Shown here: positions 9,401 to 18,137 of the stretch, piece by piece
How positions within the stretch are numbered: position 1 is the first letter of the stretch
How the letters are laid out: each line of letters opens with the position of its first letter
Assembly (NCBI GenBank): GCA_964605235.1
Contig: CAZSBB010000027.1
Location: 31,972 to 95,971, forward strand
DNA: 64,000 nt
Origin: CAZSBB01 sp964605235
GTDB lineage: Bacteria; Planctomycetota; Phycisphaerae; Phycisphaerales; Phycisphaeraceae
Direction of reading: 5' to 3'
The notes under the pieces: model-generated
Databases searched by the model: none
Seen by the model: the letters and a program-made list of their open reading frames with translations, nothing else
What the model was told of the DNA's origin: nothing
Made by a program: the position numbers and the translations under genes

Positions 9401-11287
9401 GACCTGAAGCTCATCAAGCCGGGCAACTTCCAATGGCGCGGCGATCGGCTGTGGGTCTGGGGCTTGACCCGTGAAGGCAAGGAATCGCAGAGCGCCCTGG
9501 GGTGCTACGACGTGCGCGATCCCGCTTCGCCGCGCTTGCTGGGCGCCCAGTCGCTGCCCGGCGAGCTGAGCGATTTCATGTTGCTCGACGACGCGCTGGC
9601 GGCCATGTATTTCCGCAATGGCACGCTCGAATGCTGGGAGATCACGCATCCCGAGGCGCCGATGCGGCTGGGCCGTATCCCCGGTGCGCAGACGCAGGGG
9701 GCATATCAATTCGCGCTCCACGCCGACGGACCGCCGGCGCTGTATGACAATCGCCTGGGCGCCGCTCCCGAGCAGCGTTATGGCCAGAGCACCCGCTTCA
9801 TGATGCAGCGCGGACGCATCGTCTGGACCACCGGCCCGATTGTCGATTTCACCAATCCGGCCGAACCCCGCCTGCGCGGCGGCAACATGCAGGCCTTCGA
9901 TGACGAAATCCGCGGCATGGGTCTGAGCCCCGATCGGCAACGCGCTGCGTGGTACGGCGGCGTGGACGGCTTCGGTTGGATGGTCGACCTGTCCAATCCG
10001 CGGCAGCCCGCGCTCAAGTGGCGCATCGAGCGCGTCCAGCCCCGTGAAGCCGTCGGCTTGGCGCTCACGCCCGACTGGAACAGCGACACCCCCGCCGTGG
10101 TGGAAACCGGCCGCGCCAATGCTTTCGTCGGCCCCGACCCGAACCTGCACCACGCCGGTCGGCCGATGGTCCGGTTCTTCAGCGGCAGCCAGGTCGTACT
10201 GCAGAGCGCTCCGGTCGCCATCAAGCCCGGGCAGAAACTGCAGTTGTCCGCGCTGGTGCGCACGCTGCCCTGCCTGCAGCGCGCCAATAGTCAGATGCAA
10301 CTGACGGTCTCACACTGGCTCGAGGCGCGGCGCGGCCGCAACCTCGTCCGCCTGAGCGATGACGCCAACGATGGCCGCAATGTCCTGCTGGAGTCCACCT
10401 TCGAAACCGGTTCCAACATGGAGTACGTCGTGCTCGAAATCCAAGCCAGTCTGCTGGCGTGGATCACCGGCCTGAAGCTCTGCGGCCCCGACGGCAACAA
10501 CCTGCTGGCCAACAGCGCCTTCGACCAACCGCTGGATGAAAACGGCATGCATCCCGGCTGGACCCTCACCGGCCTGCCGCGCACCCGCGAACGCATTCCC
10601 AGCCCGCCGCTCATCGGTGACGCCAACCGCCGGCTATACCAGGGACTCCACGACAGCATTCTGATTCACGACCTGGCGCAGCCGAGCACTTTCGCCAAGG
10701 GTTTGCTGCGTGAAGCGGTGCTCAACGATCATGATGCCGTGCTGGGTCTGGGCCTCGTGCGTCAGCGCGACCGCACGCTGGTCATCGCCGCCACCGAGCA
10801 GGGCCTGACCGTCAACGACATGACCGATCCGCGCGAACCGCTGACGCGGGGTCGTCTGCCCCTGCCCTGGAGCTTCATCATCAAGCCGGCGGTCGGCGCG
10901 ATCGACGAAAACACTGTCGTCATCACCACAGGCTACACCTCCAAGCGTCAGACCGAAGGCATTTACATGGTCGATGTGTCGAACCCGAGCAAGCCGCGTC
11001 TGCTGCGGTATGTGTACGAGAACAGCACGCAGTTGAGCACCCACAACCGCTGGCTGTACAAAATGAGCTATCGCAACGGGGCGCAGATTTATGACCTGCG
11101 GGAGCCGACCAATCCCGCGGTGATCTGCGACTTCCTGTTCGACACGTCCAACCCCGGCGACGCCCCGACAGCGATTCTGGGCGATGTGCTGTTTCGGGCG
11201 CACGCCGGCGGGGGCGAATCCTGGCTGGCGCCGCTGCCGGATCAGGCGCCGCGCGGGGCGGTGGTGGTGGAAAGCGGTGCGCCCTGA
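6479..11287 (+). CDS. Giant secreted LVIVD-repeat beta-propeller protein
   Basis: A 1602-residue protein. The start at 6479 follows AAAGGAAG and leads into a signal peptide (MSYRRLSRLLLLGFLLTAAL, cut near ARPSRAE). Repeated units resemble LVIVD repeats: VIVMDLSDPDCPRQV near residue 820, GIAALDVSDPLHPRFV near 860, CVYDVSDPARFTLV near 915, and IYMVDVSNPSKPRLL near 1500. They build beta-propeller blades. Around residues 1220-1390 is a different beta-rich segment, possibly a carbohydrate-binding jelly roll. The protein is probably exported or surface-bound and its ligand is unknown. It sits in an island of glycan genes, so a glycan-binding or scaffold role is plausible. Confidence 0.75.
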   Translation: MSYRRLSRLLLLGFLLTAALARPSRAETAQPAPFTTGTEVVFTEQANVLLGVGPARCLGLQNDLLVVGTERWSMGQPAVDPRLALADDPYAIHDPGARWSTSVGAAWFQLTERGPERQGFLTTRYAPIAVAFGREERLYLADPQYVYCYQRQGTQLIQRWMYQLDGIRRLYVEGPDRVFVLCNAGLARLQDQGDAPRLLHHHTAALSDLFARQNTCLVFSGQGEVDLLEFEHHGVTRSLGTVRLLNAARLARGTDDFRCLLITPKGLEHVNLRDIMPAWAGRPAFFNMGQTTLGRGDRGRLGFVKLDQPQDVVDVLPLDDRRAWLRYRNGAVFEVTLDAKARTISKPRRLEALQDIIDMAGDAQRQAVLDRAGQVHLVTPAGQLGAAIPLVEAGPWVVVDEQLYIASGPRLQRFDRNVGLGEVVFELPAGYIRDIARAGDLLMLLGDQQLVACRPGPGAWQKLGAADLGLEELPRFLSVGPGLALIGSGKNVLTSMDLSNPAQPRLLVTQSPDLPLVWGGGQGYLRDALIEADRVLVAAGEVQVFDRQALMTANPTPAAPRLVAPRHFRSFDDFVQTQRVFRLRDSLYLCSSNRNEVIRRAWLMQLGRDDAYETQYTRLGAASAQDVLMLDEQTALIAGGRAGLRVIRWPRLGEGELLGLTTEPDCVYEAVVRIGEDVYVKNGNRIRILSLRQQPRAPQTAFTFAPTSAWPRVQVDGVAVDSEEYQRQQGYQEPLKLVRQALGDDAGWPTLYVPQGEVWVDPQRGRLKFSDGRRTEPMLVGKLPLTLWGPIQANSWLQVGKYHLAPAGELSHGVIVMDLSDPDCPRQVAVSSTNPGSGYANKSLGLRGNIAYFAWNHPGPGIAALDVSDPLHPRFVSWRGVPAGTAGHMDRNWLARFEGDHMLVTTQEGLCVYDVSDPARFTLVAQHRALPPLSAWDLHRQLGVWINRPQRELQLVDTRDRDQPQVLGRIALATDLKLIKPGNFQWRGDRLWVWGLTREGKESQSALGCYDVRDPASPRLLGAQSLPGELSDFMLLDDALAAMYFRNGTLECWEITHPEAPMRLGRIPGAQTQGAYQFALHADGPPALYDNRLGAAPEQRYGQSTRFMMQRGRIVWTTGPIVDFTNPAEPRLRGGNMQAFDDEIRGMGLSPDRQRAAWYGGVDGFGWMVDLSNPRQPALKWRIERVQPREAVGLALTPDWNSDTPAVVETGRANAFVGPDPNLHHAGRPMVRFFSGSQVVLQSAPVAIKPGQKLQLSALVRTLPCLQRANSQMQLTVSHWLEARRGRNLVRLSDDANDGRNVLLESTFETGSNMEYVVLEIQASLLAWITGLKLCGPDGNNLLANSAFDQPLDENGMHPGWTLTGLPRTRERIPSPPLIGDANRRLYQGLHDSILIHDLAQPSTFAKGLLREAVLNDHDAVLGLGLVRQRDRTLVIAATEQGLTVNDMTDPREPLTRGRLPLPWSFIIKPAVGAIDENTVVITTGYTSKRQTEGIYMVDVSNPSKPRLLRYVYENSTQLSTHNRWLYKMSYRNGAQIYDLREPTNPAVICDFLFDTSNPGDAPTAILGDVLFRAHAGGGESWLAPLPDQAPRGAVVVESGAP

Positions 11288-11307
11288 GCTGAGCCTGCAG
11301 GGTCGCT

Positions 11308-14172
11308 TCAAGGCGCGCCGCCGCGGAGTTCCTGCGGGTCCTGCTCCTGGACCTGGAACCGGCCATGGACGCCGATGCGCCAGCCGGCGCTGTCGCCGGG
11401 GAGCGCGCCGAGGTCGCGGCTGTCCGTTGCTCGCAAGGGGTCGGGCCAGCGCGGCGGCAAGGGCACGCCCGCGCCCCGCGCCGGACTGTCGGATCCCAGT
11501 CGATAGTCGCAGCTCTGGCTCCAGTCGCCGGTGAAGCGTTGGAAGCGCGGCTCGGCGCAGCGGTCGTGCAGCGCCCGGTAAGCCGCGGTGGGTTTGACGT
11601 CGCTCAGCGCCAGCAGGTCCTCCAGCGGATGGGGCCCGGAGGCGTCGGGGTCATCCGGGTACGCCAGGCGCCGGGGGAACGCCTCGAGCCGGGTGGTCAG
11701 CTTGCTCAGGCCGCGCCCCACTTCGCTTTGGAACGCCGGCGTGTCGCCGCCATCGCTGTAGCTCCAATGGAGATTGCCGTCGATCAGCAGGGCGTAAGGG
11801 CCTTCGGGGACCACCGCGCCCAGCGGGCGCTGCACCTGCACGATGAGATTGTTGAGCACCGCGCGCACCGTCTGGCGCGCCTGCCCGCCCCAACCATGGG
11901 CGTAATGGCTGCGGAAGGCGGGCTCGCGGGCGATGATGGTGTTGTGGTAGACGAACATCGGCTCCCAGATCGGGCTGCCGTGGTCGCCCACGCAACGGCC
12001 GGCGGCGGTGAGTTCCTGCGGCTCCTCGGGACCCCGGGGTTGGAAGTAGTACACCGGGCGGCGGAAATCCAGCACATTGCGGAAAATCCACACCCCGCGC
12101 CCGGTCATCACCCCGGCGTCGGTGCGCGTCTGTCGGCCATGCCCGGCGCCGAAGGCGAACATGGTCAGCGCCCGCGACAACCGATTCTGATAAATCAGCA
12201 GGTTCCCGCCCGGCATGGACCCGTCGTTGGCGGCGGTGGCGGTCAGGAAAATCCCGTCGTCACTCAGATTGTCCAGCAGATTGTGATGAAAGCGCGCGTC
12301 GGCGACATTGCCCAGGAACACCCCGTCGATGCTGTCGGTGAATTCGCAGTACGCCAGCTCGACATCGTGGTTGTCCGTGGGGCGCCAGGACGTGAAGATC
12401 ACCAGTTCGGATTCCAGCGAGCGGTACTTGAGATTGCTGCGGAACGTCCATGGCGCCGCGATGCCGCGGAAAGCGCAGTGGATGGCGCGCAGACTGTGGA
12501 CGTATTCGCCATGCAGACAGGTGGATCCGCCGTAAACCGTCAACCCGTCGAGCACGATGTCGCCCGCCACGGAAAGCTTGAGCGTCGGCCCGCCCGAGCC
12601 GCGCAGCACCAGGTCCTGCAGCACCACATGGCGCACGTTGACCAGGCTCAGCGTGGGTGTGCGGGACCCGATGATCAGCGGCACCTGGCGCGGATCGGTC
12701 GTACCCCGGTAGTTGTCCGCGCCCAGGCCGGGCAATTGGGTGTGCGCCAACCGACAGTGAATGCGCTGGGTCTGCGGGTTGTACCAGACGCCCGGGCCGC
12801 AATACATGGTGGTCTCATCCGTGGCGTTGTTGCGGACATTCCAATAGTGGTTGTCGCTGCGCAGGTCCGCCAGGAAGCGATAGCCCTGCAGGGGAATCAG
12901 CGAATCGCCGAAGCGTCCCAGCAGATTGGGCTCATTCGGATTGCTGCCCAGGCCGGGGTAGGTCGCGGTGGATTGGAACTCGCCAGGCGCGCCCCCGGCG
13001 TTTTCCGGCAGCGGTTCCCAGGCGTTGGCGGGGTCTTCCACCAACTGCCGCAGCCCGCCGTCGAGGATCACCAGCTCGCCCGGATAGCTGCGCAGCGTGA
13101 TGGGCTGGTCCGGCGTTCCGCTGCGCTGCAGGGTGACGTTTTCAAAATAGGTGCCCCCGCGCAGGTACAGCGTCTGCCCCGGCTCCAGTTGCGCGACGGC
13201 GTGGCCCAGCGTGCGCCACGGCTGCGCCTCCGAGCCGTCGGCGTCATCGGAGCCGCGCTGGCCATCAACGTAACGCGCCGCGCCGGACGCCAGCGGTCGA
13301 TCCGAGGGCGTGGGCAGGGGCCGGGTCGGGGGATAGGAGAGAAAGCCCTCCGTCGGCAAGGGGGGCAAAGGACGGACCTGCTGGGCGGGCAGTTCGTAGG
13401 GCGCATCAAAAAACACCCGCGCCGGCAGCGGCGCTGCGGTGGTGGGGTACAGGTCCAGCGCCAAGCGCTCCAGAATGGCGGTCTGCTGGTTGTAGCTCTG
13501 TTCCTGCTCCGGTGTGGTCTTGGTGCGGCCGGGGGGACGGAAGCGGAACACGTCCCAACCCCAGTAAATCAGTTGGCCCGCGCCCACGCGCATGTGGTGC
13601 AGAATGGTGCGGCCGGGCGCCAGATCGATGACCGACGTGCCCCGGCTGTAGGGCAGCGCGTCGCCGGCGCCGGCGGTCAGCCAGGCGGGTTTGGCGTCGG
13701 CGGGCAGATGCGCCAGCCAGGGATGGTCCAGCGCCAAACGGGGGCCGCCCTTGCCGCCGACGGGTCCGCCCATGTGCCGCGCCAGGAACGCCTTGCCGGC
13801 GGGCGTGTCGAAACTGCGCCAGGCCTGGCGCATGAAGATGAAGGTGCCGCCGGCGTTGAGGTATTGCTCGAGCAGATCGAGATCCGGGGCGGCAAACTGC
13901 GCCGGCTGGATACTGGCGCGTTCGAGCCAGCCATCGAGGATGACCGCGCCAAACTCGGGATAACGGGACAACGGCAGCCAGCCGTTGATCCGGTCGATTT
14001 TGACGCCGCGCGGCTTAAGGGCGTCGAGCAGCAGCGGCGCGTTGTAGCCGTGGTAGCCGGTGATGACGGCAATCTGGTTGGACGCGGCGGGCGCGGCCGA
14101 CTCCACCGCGCAGACGGCGCGGTTCAGGCCCAGCAGCGCCAGCAGAACGAGAATGCCAGGAACCCGTTTCAT
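11308..14172 (-). CDS. Secreted right-handed beta-helix protein with N-terminal GATase-like domain
   Basis: A 954-residue protein with a signal peptide (MKRVPGILVLLALLGLNRAVCA) and GGGGAG 6 bases before its ATG. Residues 25-250 resemble a glutamine-amidotransferase-like fold (AVITGYHGYNAPLLLDAL, FGAVILDGW). From about residue 300, YVDGQRGSDDADGS, LYLRGGTYFENVTL and SYPGELVILDGG mark the entry of a parallel beta-helix, the fold of many polysaccharide lyases and of DUF1565 proteins. The beta-helix part is clearly related to the gene at 19914-21899. It may bind or cleave an acidic polysaccharide; catalytic residues could not be assigned. It is second in a leftward operon behind the toroid-like gene. 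Confidence 0.75.
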   Translation of the reverse strand: MKRVPGILVLLALLGLNRAVCAVESAAPAASNQIAVITGYHGYNAPLLLDALKPRGVKIDRINGWLPLSRYPEFGAVILDGWLERASIQPAQFAAPDLDLLEQYLNAGGTFIFMRQAWRSFDTPAGKAFLARHMGGPVGGKGGPRLALDHPWLAHLPADAKPAWLTAGAGDALPYSRGTSVIDLAPGRTILHHMRVGAGQLIYWGWDVFRFRPPGRTKTTPEQEQSYNQQTAILERLALDLYPTTAAPLPARVFFDAPYELPAQQVRPLPPLPTEGFLSYPPTRPLPTPSDRPLASGAARYVDGQRGSDDADGSEAQPWRTLGHAVAQLEPGQTLYLRGGTYFENVTLQRSGTPDQPITLRSYPGELVILDGGLRQLVEDPANAWEPLPENAGGAPGEFQSTATYPGLGSNPNEPNLLGRFGDSLIPLQGYRFLADLRSDNHYWNVRNNATDETTMYCGPGVWYNPQTQRIHCRLAHTQLPGLGADNYRGTTDPRQVPLIIGSRTPTLSLVNVRHVVLQDLVLRGSGGPTLKLSVAGDIVLDGLTVYGGSTCLHGEYVHSLRAIHCAFRGIAAPWTFRSNLKYRSLESELVIFTSWRPTDNHDVELAYCEFTDSIDGVFLGNVADARFHHNLLDNLSDDGIFLTATAANDGSMPGGNLLIYQNRLSRALTMFAFGAGHGRQTRTDAGVMTGRGVWIFRNVLDFRRPVYYFQPRGPEEPQELTAAGRCVGDHGSPIWEPMFVYHNTIIAREPAFRSHYAHGWGGQARQTVRAVLNNLIVQVQRPLGAVVPEGPYALLIDGNLHWSYSDGGDTPAFQSEVGRGLSKLTTRLEAFPRRLAYPDDPDASGPHPLEDLLALSDVKPTAAYRALHDRCAEPRFQRFTGDWSQSCDYRLGSDSPARGAGVPLPPRWPDPLRATDSRDLGALPGDSAGWRIGVHGRFQVQEQDPQELRGGAP

Positions 14173-14201
14173 GTTCAGCTCCCCAAATGCAAGCCAGGCG
14201 A

Positions 14202-15677
14202 CTAGCGGCGATGCAGATCCACCCCCAGCAGGTCCGGCTCACCCGCTTCCGCCAGCGCCAGTTGCAACAGACTCCGCAACAGCAGGGGCGTGCCGGTGAC
14301 GCTGTAGTAGTAGCCGGGCGCGGCCGAGGCGCTCAGCCAGGGATCGCAGTGCCATTCAAAATTGCTGACCTTGCCCAGCAACGAGAACCCGGCGGCGCCG
14401 CTGAGCAGGTCGCCATGCGACAAGCGTGCGCAGGCCAGCTCCGCCACGCGCCCGGCGGCGACCAGCAGGCTCGCGTCGCCGGTGTGTTGATGAGCCAGCA
14501 GCAGCAGTTCGAGGTACTGGGCGAACGTGCCCGCCAGCAGCGGCGCGGCAGGAGGTTCGGCGAGATGGTCGCGGCAGAAGGCGGCCTGGGCGACCAGTTG
14601 GTCGGCGTACCACGGGATGCCGGCGCGCTGGTGCATCAACATCAACATGTTGCCCTGGGCGGGCGCGGGGAGTTCGCGTTTGCGGAAATAGCCCGCCAGC
14701 CACAGTTGGGGGTCTTGCGGTTGCCAGTCCACGCGCGGGGCGGCGCCGAGGTATTGCCGCCGCCGGGCGTCGAACAGCTCCGCGGCCTGGTCCGCCAGCT
14801 CCCGGCCTTCGGGGGTGTCCCGGCCGAGGATGTCGGCGGCGTGATCCACGCTGAGCGCCAAGGAGTCGTGCTGGCCTTCCTTTTCATAGTCGGGCGTGCG
14901 CACACAGCCGCGGATGACGCCGCTCGGAAAACGATGGCGCAGGTGCCAGCCCAGAATGCCGCGGATCCAATCGAACAACGAGCGCTCGCCACTGTGCCGA
15001 CAGGCGAAGGCGCAGTCGATGATGTGGAAGCCGGCGTGGCGGGCGAAGTCTTTGCCGGCGTCGAAAGTGGGGTTCTTCGGATCGCGCCACCAGGCGGCGG
15101 TCAGCGCGGCGTGGCGATTGTGCTCGTAGGTTTTCTCGTCCACGATGTGGCCGTTGAGTCCATGGGCGAAGCGCACCACCGCCTGGGGGTGGAACTTCCA
15201 CAGGCGGCGCCAGAACCATTCCGGGCTGCAGCGCAGATGGTCATGCACCATGTACCCGTGCTGCCGAAACGAAGCGAGCCCGTCGGTGAAGGTGCAGGGG
15301 AGAATCTGGCGATCGGGAAAGCTCCACTGGCAATGCTCGCCCCAGCCGAACAAGCCGGTGTCGGGATGGGCGGCATGGGCGCCGAAGAAGTCGCACATCT
15401 GGTCGACCGCCTGGTCATAGCGCGGGTCGCCGGTGAGCTGGGTCAAGGCGCTCATGACTTCCAGCAGCGGCAGGTCATGCATGAAGTTGTTGCCGCACCA
15501 GTTGAAGTCGGTCATGCGGACGCCGGGCGGGGGTGGGCTCAGGGCGACGATGACGCGCTGCAGTTGCGGGTCGATGACGCCGCCGAACAGCGGACAGTCC
15601 TGGCCGCGTCCATAGGCGAGCATGGCATCCAGGTGGGTGCGAACGACGCCAAACCAGCGGTTGCTGACGATACTCAT
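14202..15677 (-). CDS. Putative alpha/alpha-toroid protein, function unknown
   Basis: A 491-residue protein without signal peptide or membrane segments. It is mostly helical with recurring aromatic-rich hairpins (MTDFNWCGNNFMHDLPLLEV, LFGWGEHCQWSF, KTYEHNRHAALTAAWW), a look shared with six-hairpin glycosidases and alpha/alpha-barrel polysaccharide lyases. No family signature was recognised, so enzyme class is inference. Its stop lies 29 bases before the beta-helix gene in the same direction, so the two are probably co-transcribed. No strong ribosome site precedes the ATG at 15677. The nearest upstream feature is a hairpin repeat rather than a gene. Confidence 0.55.
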   Translation of the reverse strand: MSIVSNRWFGVVRTHLDAMLAYGRGQDCPLFGGVIDPQLQRVIVALSPPPPGVRMTDFNWCGNNFMHDLPLLEVMSALTQLTGDPRYDQAVDQMCDFFGAHAAHPDTGLFGWGEHCQWSFPDRQILPCTFTDGLASFRQHGYMVHDHLRCSPEWFWRRLWKFHPQAVVRFAHGLNGHIVDEKTYEHNRHAALTAAWWRDPKNPTFDAGKDFARHAGFHIIDCAFACRHSGERSLFDWIRGILGWHLRHRFPSGVIRGCVRTPDYEKEGQHDSLALSVDHAADILGRDTPEGRELADQAAELFDARRRQYLGAAPRVDWQPQDPQLWLAGYFRKRELPAPAQGNMLMLMHQRAGIPWYADQLVAQAAFCRDHLAEPPAAPLLAGTFAQYLELLLLAHQHTGDASLLVAAGRVAELACARLSHGDLLSGAAGFSLLGKVSNFEWHCDPWLSASAAPGYYYSVTGTPLLLRSLLQLALAEAGEPDLLGVDLHRR

Positions 15678-15857
15678 GGTTGCGGTTCACAGGACCGGGC
15701 AGCGAGTTGCAGGCGGCGCGGACGGCGGCACTGCGCAGCGCCACCGCCAGGATTGCTGCCGGGGATGTGGGGGCGTTGGCTGCTCATGACATGGAGCCGG
15801 CGCGGGGCGGCATCCCGGCGGTCTGGTGGCGAAGCGCGCGACTGGAGCCGAGAAAAA

Positions 15858-15990
15858 TCATCTCAAAACTCACCACCGAGGCACAGAGGACACAGAGAGC
15901 AAGTCTGAGAAGCCAAACTGAATCTCAGGATTTTCCCGCATGCTGTGTGAGTCTTGCTTGGTGATCTCTGTGGCTCGGTGGTTTCGGTGC
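15858..15990 (+). repeat. Dispersed hairpin repeat, copy A
   Basis: It lies in the 338-base gap between 15678 and 16015, where I see no gene. The ends CACCGAGGCACAGAG and CTCTGTGGCTCGGTG pair at 14 of 15 positions, with ATTTTCCCGC in the middle. Copy B at 51331-51471 aligns to it in the opposite orientation over nearly the full length, including the start (TCTCAA), the GCAAG and GAGAAGC blocks and the centre. There is no ORF inside, so it is a MITE- or REP-like element without its own transposase. Confidence 0.75.
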
Positions 15991-16015
15991 CTGGGGGATG
16001 GTTTCTAAGCGCGGC

Positions 16016-16699
16016 TCAGGTCGAGGTCAGGACCCAGGCCCGGCCGTCGGTGCCCCAGAACAGCGTGCCTTCAAAAGGCGCGCCCTGAGGCATCCAGCCG
16101 GTTTTTTCGCGGTTGCGCCACTGGGGGATGCTTTCGTCGGCGAGATTGTCGATGTGTTGATCGAGGAAGAGGATGTTGACGGTCTGGCCGGGGTGTCCAT
16201 ACCACATCTGGGTATTGGGCGACTGGCCATGGGAGTTGTAGTTGACGCGCAGGTCGTTGACGCCGCCTTCGCCGTGGAAGAAGCGTTTGGAGGGGGAGTA
16301 CTGTTCCTGGGTCTGGTGGATGTTGTGCCAGTAGCGGAACGCCGGGCTCACGCCGTAGTGCCAGCCGGTGGTGCCGATGCGGCCGGGGCAGCCCATGGTG
16401 CTGCGCATGACGGCGGCGCTGCGTTGGTTGAGGTAGGGATGCAGGGTGGAATCCCATGATTTACCCCAGCCGCCGACCACGCCTTGAAAATCGTCGGCAT
16501 ACACCGTGCGCGCCAAACCGATTTGCCGCAGGTTGCTGGCGCAGCTGGTCTGCCAGGCGGCTTTGCGGGCGTTCTGCAGGGCGGGCAGCAGAATGGCGAT
16601 CAACAGGGAGATGATGGAGATGACCACCAGCAGTTCAATCAGCGTAAATGCATTTTCCGTTCGGCTGCGGCATCCGCTCATCCCATGTTTGCTGTTCAT
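16016..16699 (-). CDS. Type II-like pseudopilin (module 1, coupled to LacI)
   Basis: A 227-residue protein with a short charged leader, then FTLIELLVVISIISLL, the class III signal of prepilins with Glu at +5 and a hydrophobic helix, followed by LIAILLPALQNARKAAW. The rest is a secreted globular domain. Its C-terminal motif reads HPGQTVNILFLDQH, where related planctomycete proteins have DGH, so the usual Gly is replaced by Gln. It would be cleaved by a PilD-type peptidase and placed in the inner membrane or a pseudopilus; the role is unknown. Its ATG overlaps the LacI stop as ATGA, so it is translated with the regulator. Confidence 0.85.
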   Translation of the reverse strand: MNSKHGMSGCRSRTENAFTLIELLVVISIISLLIAILLPALQNARKAAWQTSCASNLRQIGLARTVYADDFQGVVGGWGKSWDSTLHPYLNQRSAAVMRSTMGCPGRIGTTGWHYGVSPAFRYWHNIHQTQEQYSPSKRFFHGEGGVNDLRVNYNSHGQSPNTQMWYGHPGQTVNILFLDQHIDNLADESIPQWRNREKTGWMPQGAPFEGTLFWGTDGRAWVLTST

Positions 16700-17733
16700 G
16701 CGCAGGTCCTTTCAGGAGGATGGGCCGTGGTCTGGCCCGGCTTGAGCCGAGTGCGCACCGCGCCGGCGAGCCACGCCACGCGGCGATTGGGTTGCCCCAG
16801 CCGACGGAGGATGCGTCCGGCCATGCGGCCCAGACGGCGTTTGTTGTAGGTGATGGTGCTGATCTGCAAACCCGAATCGCTGGGTCGGCCGCGATCGTCA
16901 AAACCCATCACGGAAATGTCGTCGGGCACCCGCACCCCCAGCTTCTCCAGCGCACCCACCAGCAGGATCGCCAGCGCGTCGCCAGTTTGAATCGCGGTGA
17001 CGCCCGCCGCCACCGCCTGCTGCGCCAACGCGAGCACATCCGCCGCGGTGTGCGGCGAGGGCAGGACCAGGTCCAGCGTCGGCGTCAGACCCCGCAGCGC
17101 TAAAGTGTGCACCGCCGCCTGATGAAGCAATGAGGAGGGCCAGAGCTGGCAATCGGTCTGCAGCATCAAGCCCACCCGCTGATGACCCAGTTCCAGCAAA
17201 TGCTCGGTCGCCTGCACGCCGCCGGCGAAGTAGTCCACGCTCACCGTGCTGTACCGACCCTGAGGCGAGGGACGATTCAGCAGGACCATCGGCACGCCGG
17301 CGTCCAGCACGCGCTGCACGTAGCCGTCGTCGGGCATGGCGCCCATGATGATCAAGCCGTTGAACTCGCGCGCCTGCAGTTGCTGCAGGAACATCTGATC
17401 GCGACGCACCTGCGTCTGCCCGCGCATGATGTTCAAGGTGGCCGCCGAATCGCTCAGCGACTGCTCGATGCCGCGGATCACCTCCCGGCAATAGGCGCTC
17501 TCGGCGCCATCCACCAGCGTGTCCGGGGTGTACACAAAACCGAAACGCAACGTGCGGTCCGTCTGCGGGTTCCTGGGCAGGCGATGGCCCCGGCCGCGAT
17601 ACCCGAGCCGACGAATCGCCGCGGTGACCCGCTGGCGCGTGGCGGGACTGACCCGACCCCGGTGATTCATCACCAGAGAAACGGTGCTGGGAGCAACTTT
17701 GGCGACACGCGCCACATCCAGGATCGAAGACAT
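16696..17733 (-). CDS. LacI-family transcriptional regulator (module 1)
   Basis: A 345-residue regulator. The N-terminus SILDVARVAKVAPSTVSLVMN is the LacI helix-turn-helix, followed by the hinge and a periplasmic-binding-like domain (FNGLIIMGAMPDDGYV, VSVDYFAGGVQATEHLLELG, ISVMGFDDRG). The frame is open much further upstream, but GGAGG lies 7 bases before the ATG at 17733 and the longer version would be an atypical basic extension. It probably represses or activates the divergent GH172 operon at 18138 in response to a sugar. The pseudopilin gene starts inside its stop codon. Confidence 0.9.
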   Translation of the reverse strand: MSSILDVARVAKVAPSTVSLVMNHRGRVSPATRQRVTAAIRRLGYRGRGHRLPRNPQTDRTLRFGFVYTPDTLVDGAESAYCREVIRGIEQSLSDSAATLNIMRGQTQVRRDQMFLQQLQAREFNGLIIMGAMPDDGYVQRVLDAGVPMVLLNRPSPQGRYSTVSVDYFAGGVQATEHLLELGHQRVGLMLQTDCQLWPSSLLHQAAVHTLALRGLTPTLDLVLPSPHTAADVLALAQQAVAAGVTAIQTGDALAILLVGALEKLGVRVPDDISVMGFDDRGRPSDSGLQISTITYNKRRLGRMAGRILRRLGQPNRRVAWLAGAVRTRLKPGQTTAHPPERTCA

Positions 17734-18137
17734 CAAGAAACCTCCGCTCATGATGAGCCTACCCGTGGCGGCCCCGGGCAACAATACTTTTTTTGTAGTT
17801 TTTTTTATTTTTTTGACATGATGAAAAATCTTATAAAGCATTTTCATAAACAGTAATACAATAAATCTGGCGACGCTATTTGATGAACTTCGGCGCGCCC
17901 GGTGCGATCGTTCTGTAGAATACCGCTCATGTCGCCGGTCCCGGGAAAGGCAGGTCACGACCTCTTGATTCAAGCCGGCTCCCGCGCCTCGCGGTGCTCT
18001 CTGGGCCACCCCGGGCAGCCGCAGGCGACCTCCCGGATGAGCTCAATCCCCAGGCCGCAGCTGGACGGATGACGTCGAAGTTTGTTGGTTCACTGCGGAT
18101 GATCCGCTGCACTTGACCGCCCCGATGGAGAAACCCT
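17734..18137. promoter_or_regulatory. 404-base divergent control region with A-tracts and inverted repeat
   Basis: No gene is seen here. On the LacI side the DNA is strikingly AT-rich. Three T-runs of 7, 8 and 7 bases at 17788-17794, 17799-17806 and 17808-17814 are spaced about 9-12 bases apart and should bend the DNA or act as an UP element. A 7-bp inverted repeat (ATGAAAA ... TTTTCAT) spans 17821-17847 and is a possible LacI-type site, but it lacks the usual compact CG centre. The half nearer 18137 looks featureless. Confidence 0.45.

Noticed and set aside
11365..14205. 946-codon open frame on the plus strand
   Set aside because: Antisense shadow of the beta-helix gene, which has a signal peptide, a ribosome site and a recognisable fold.
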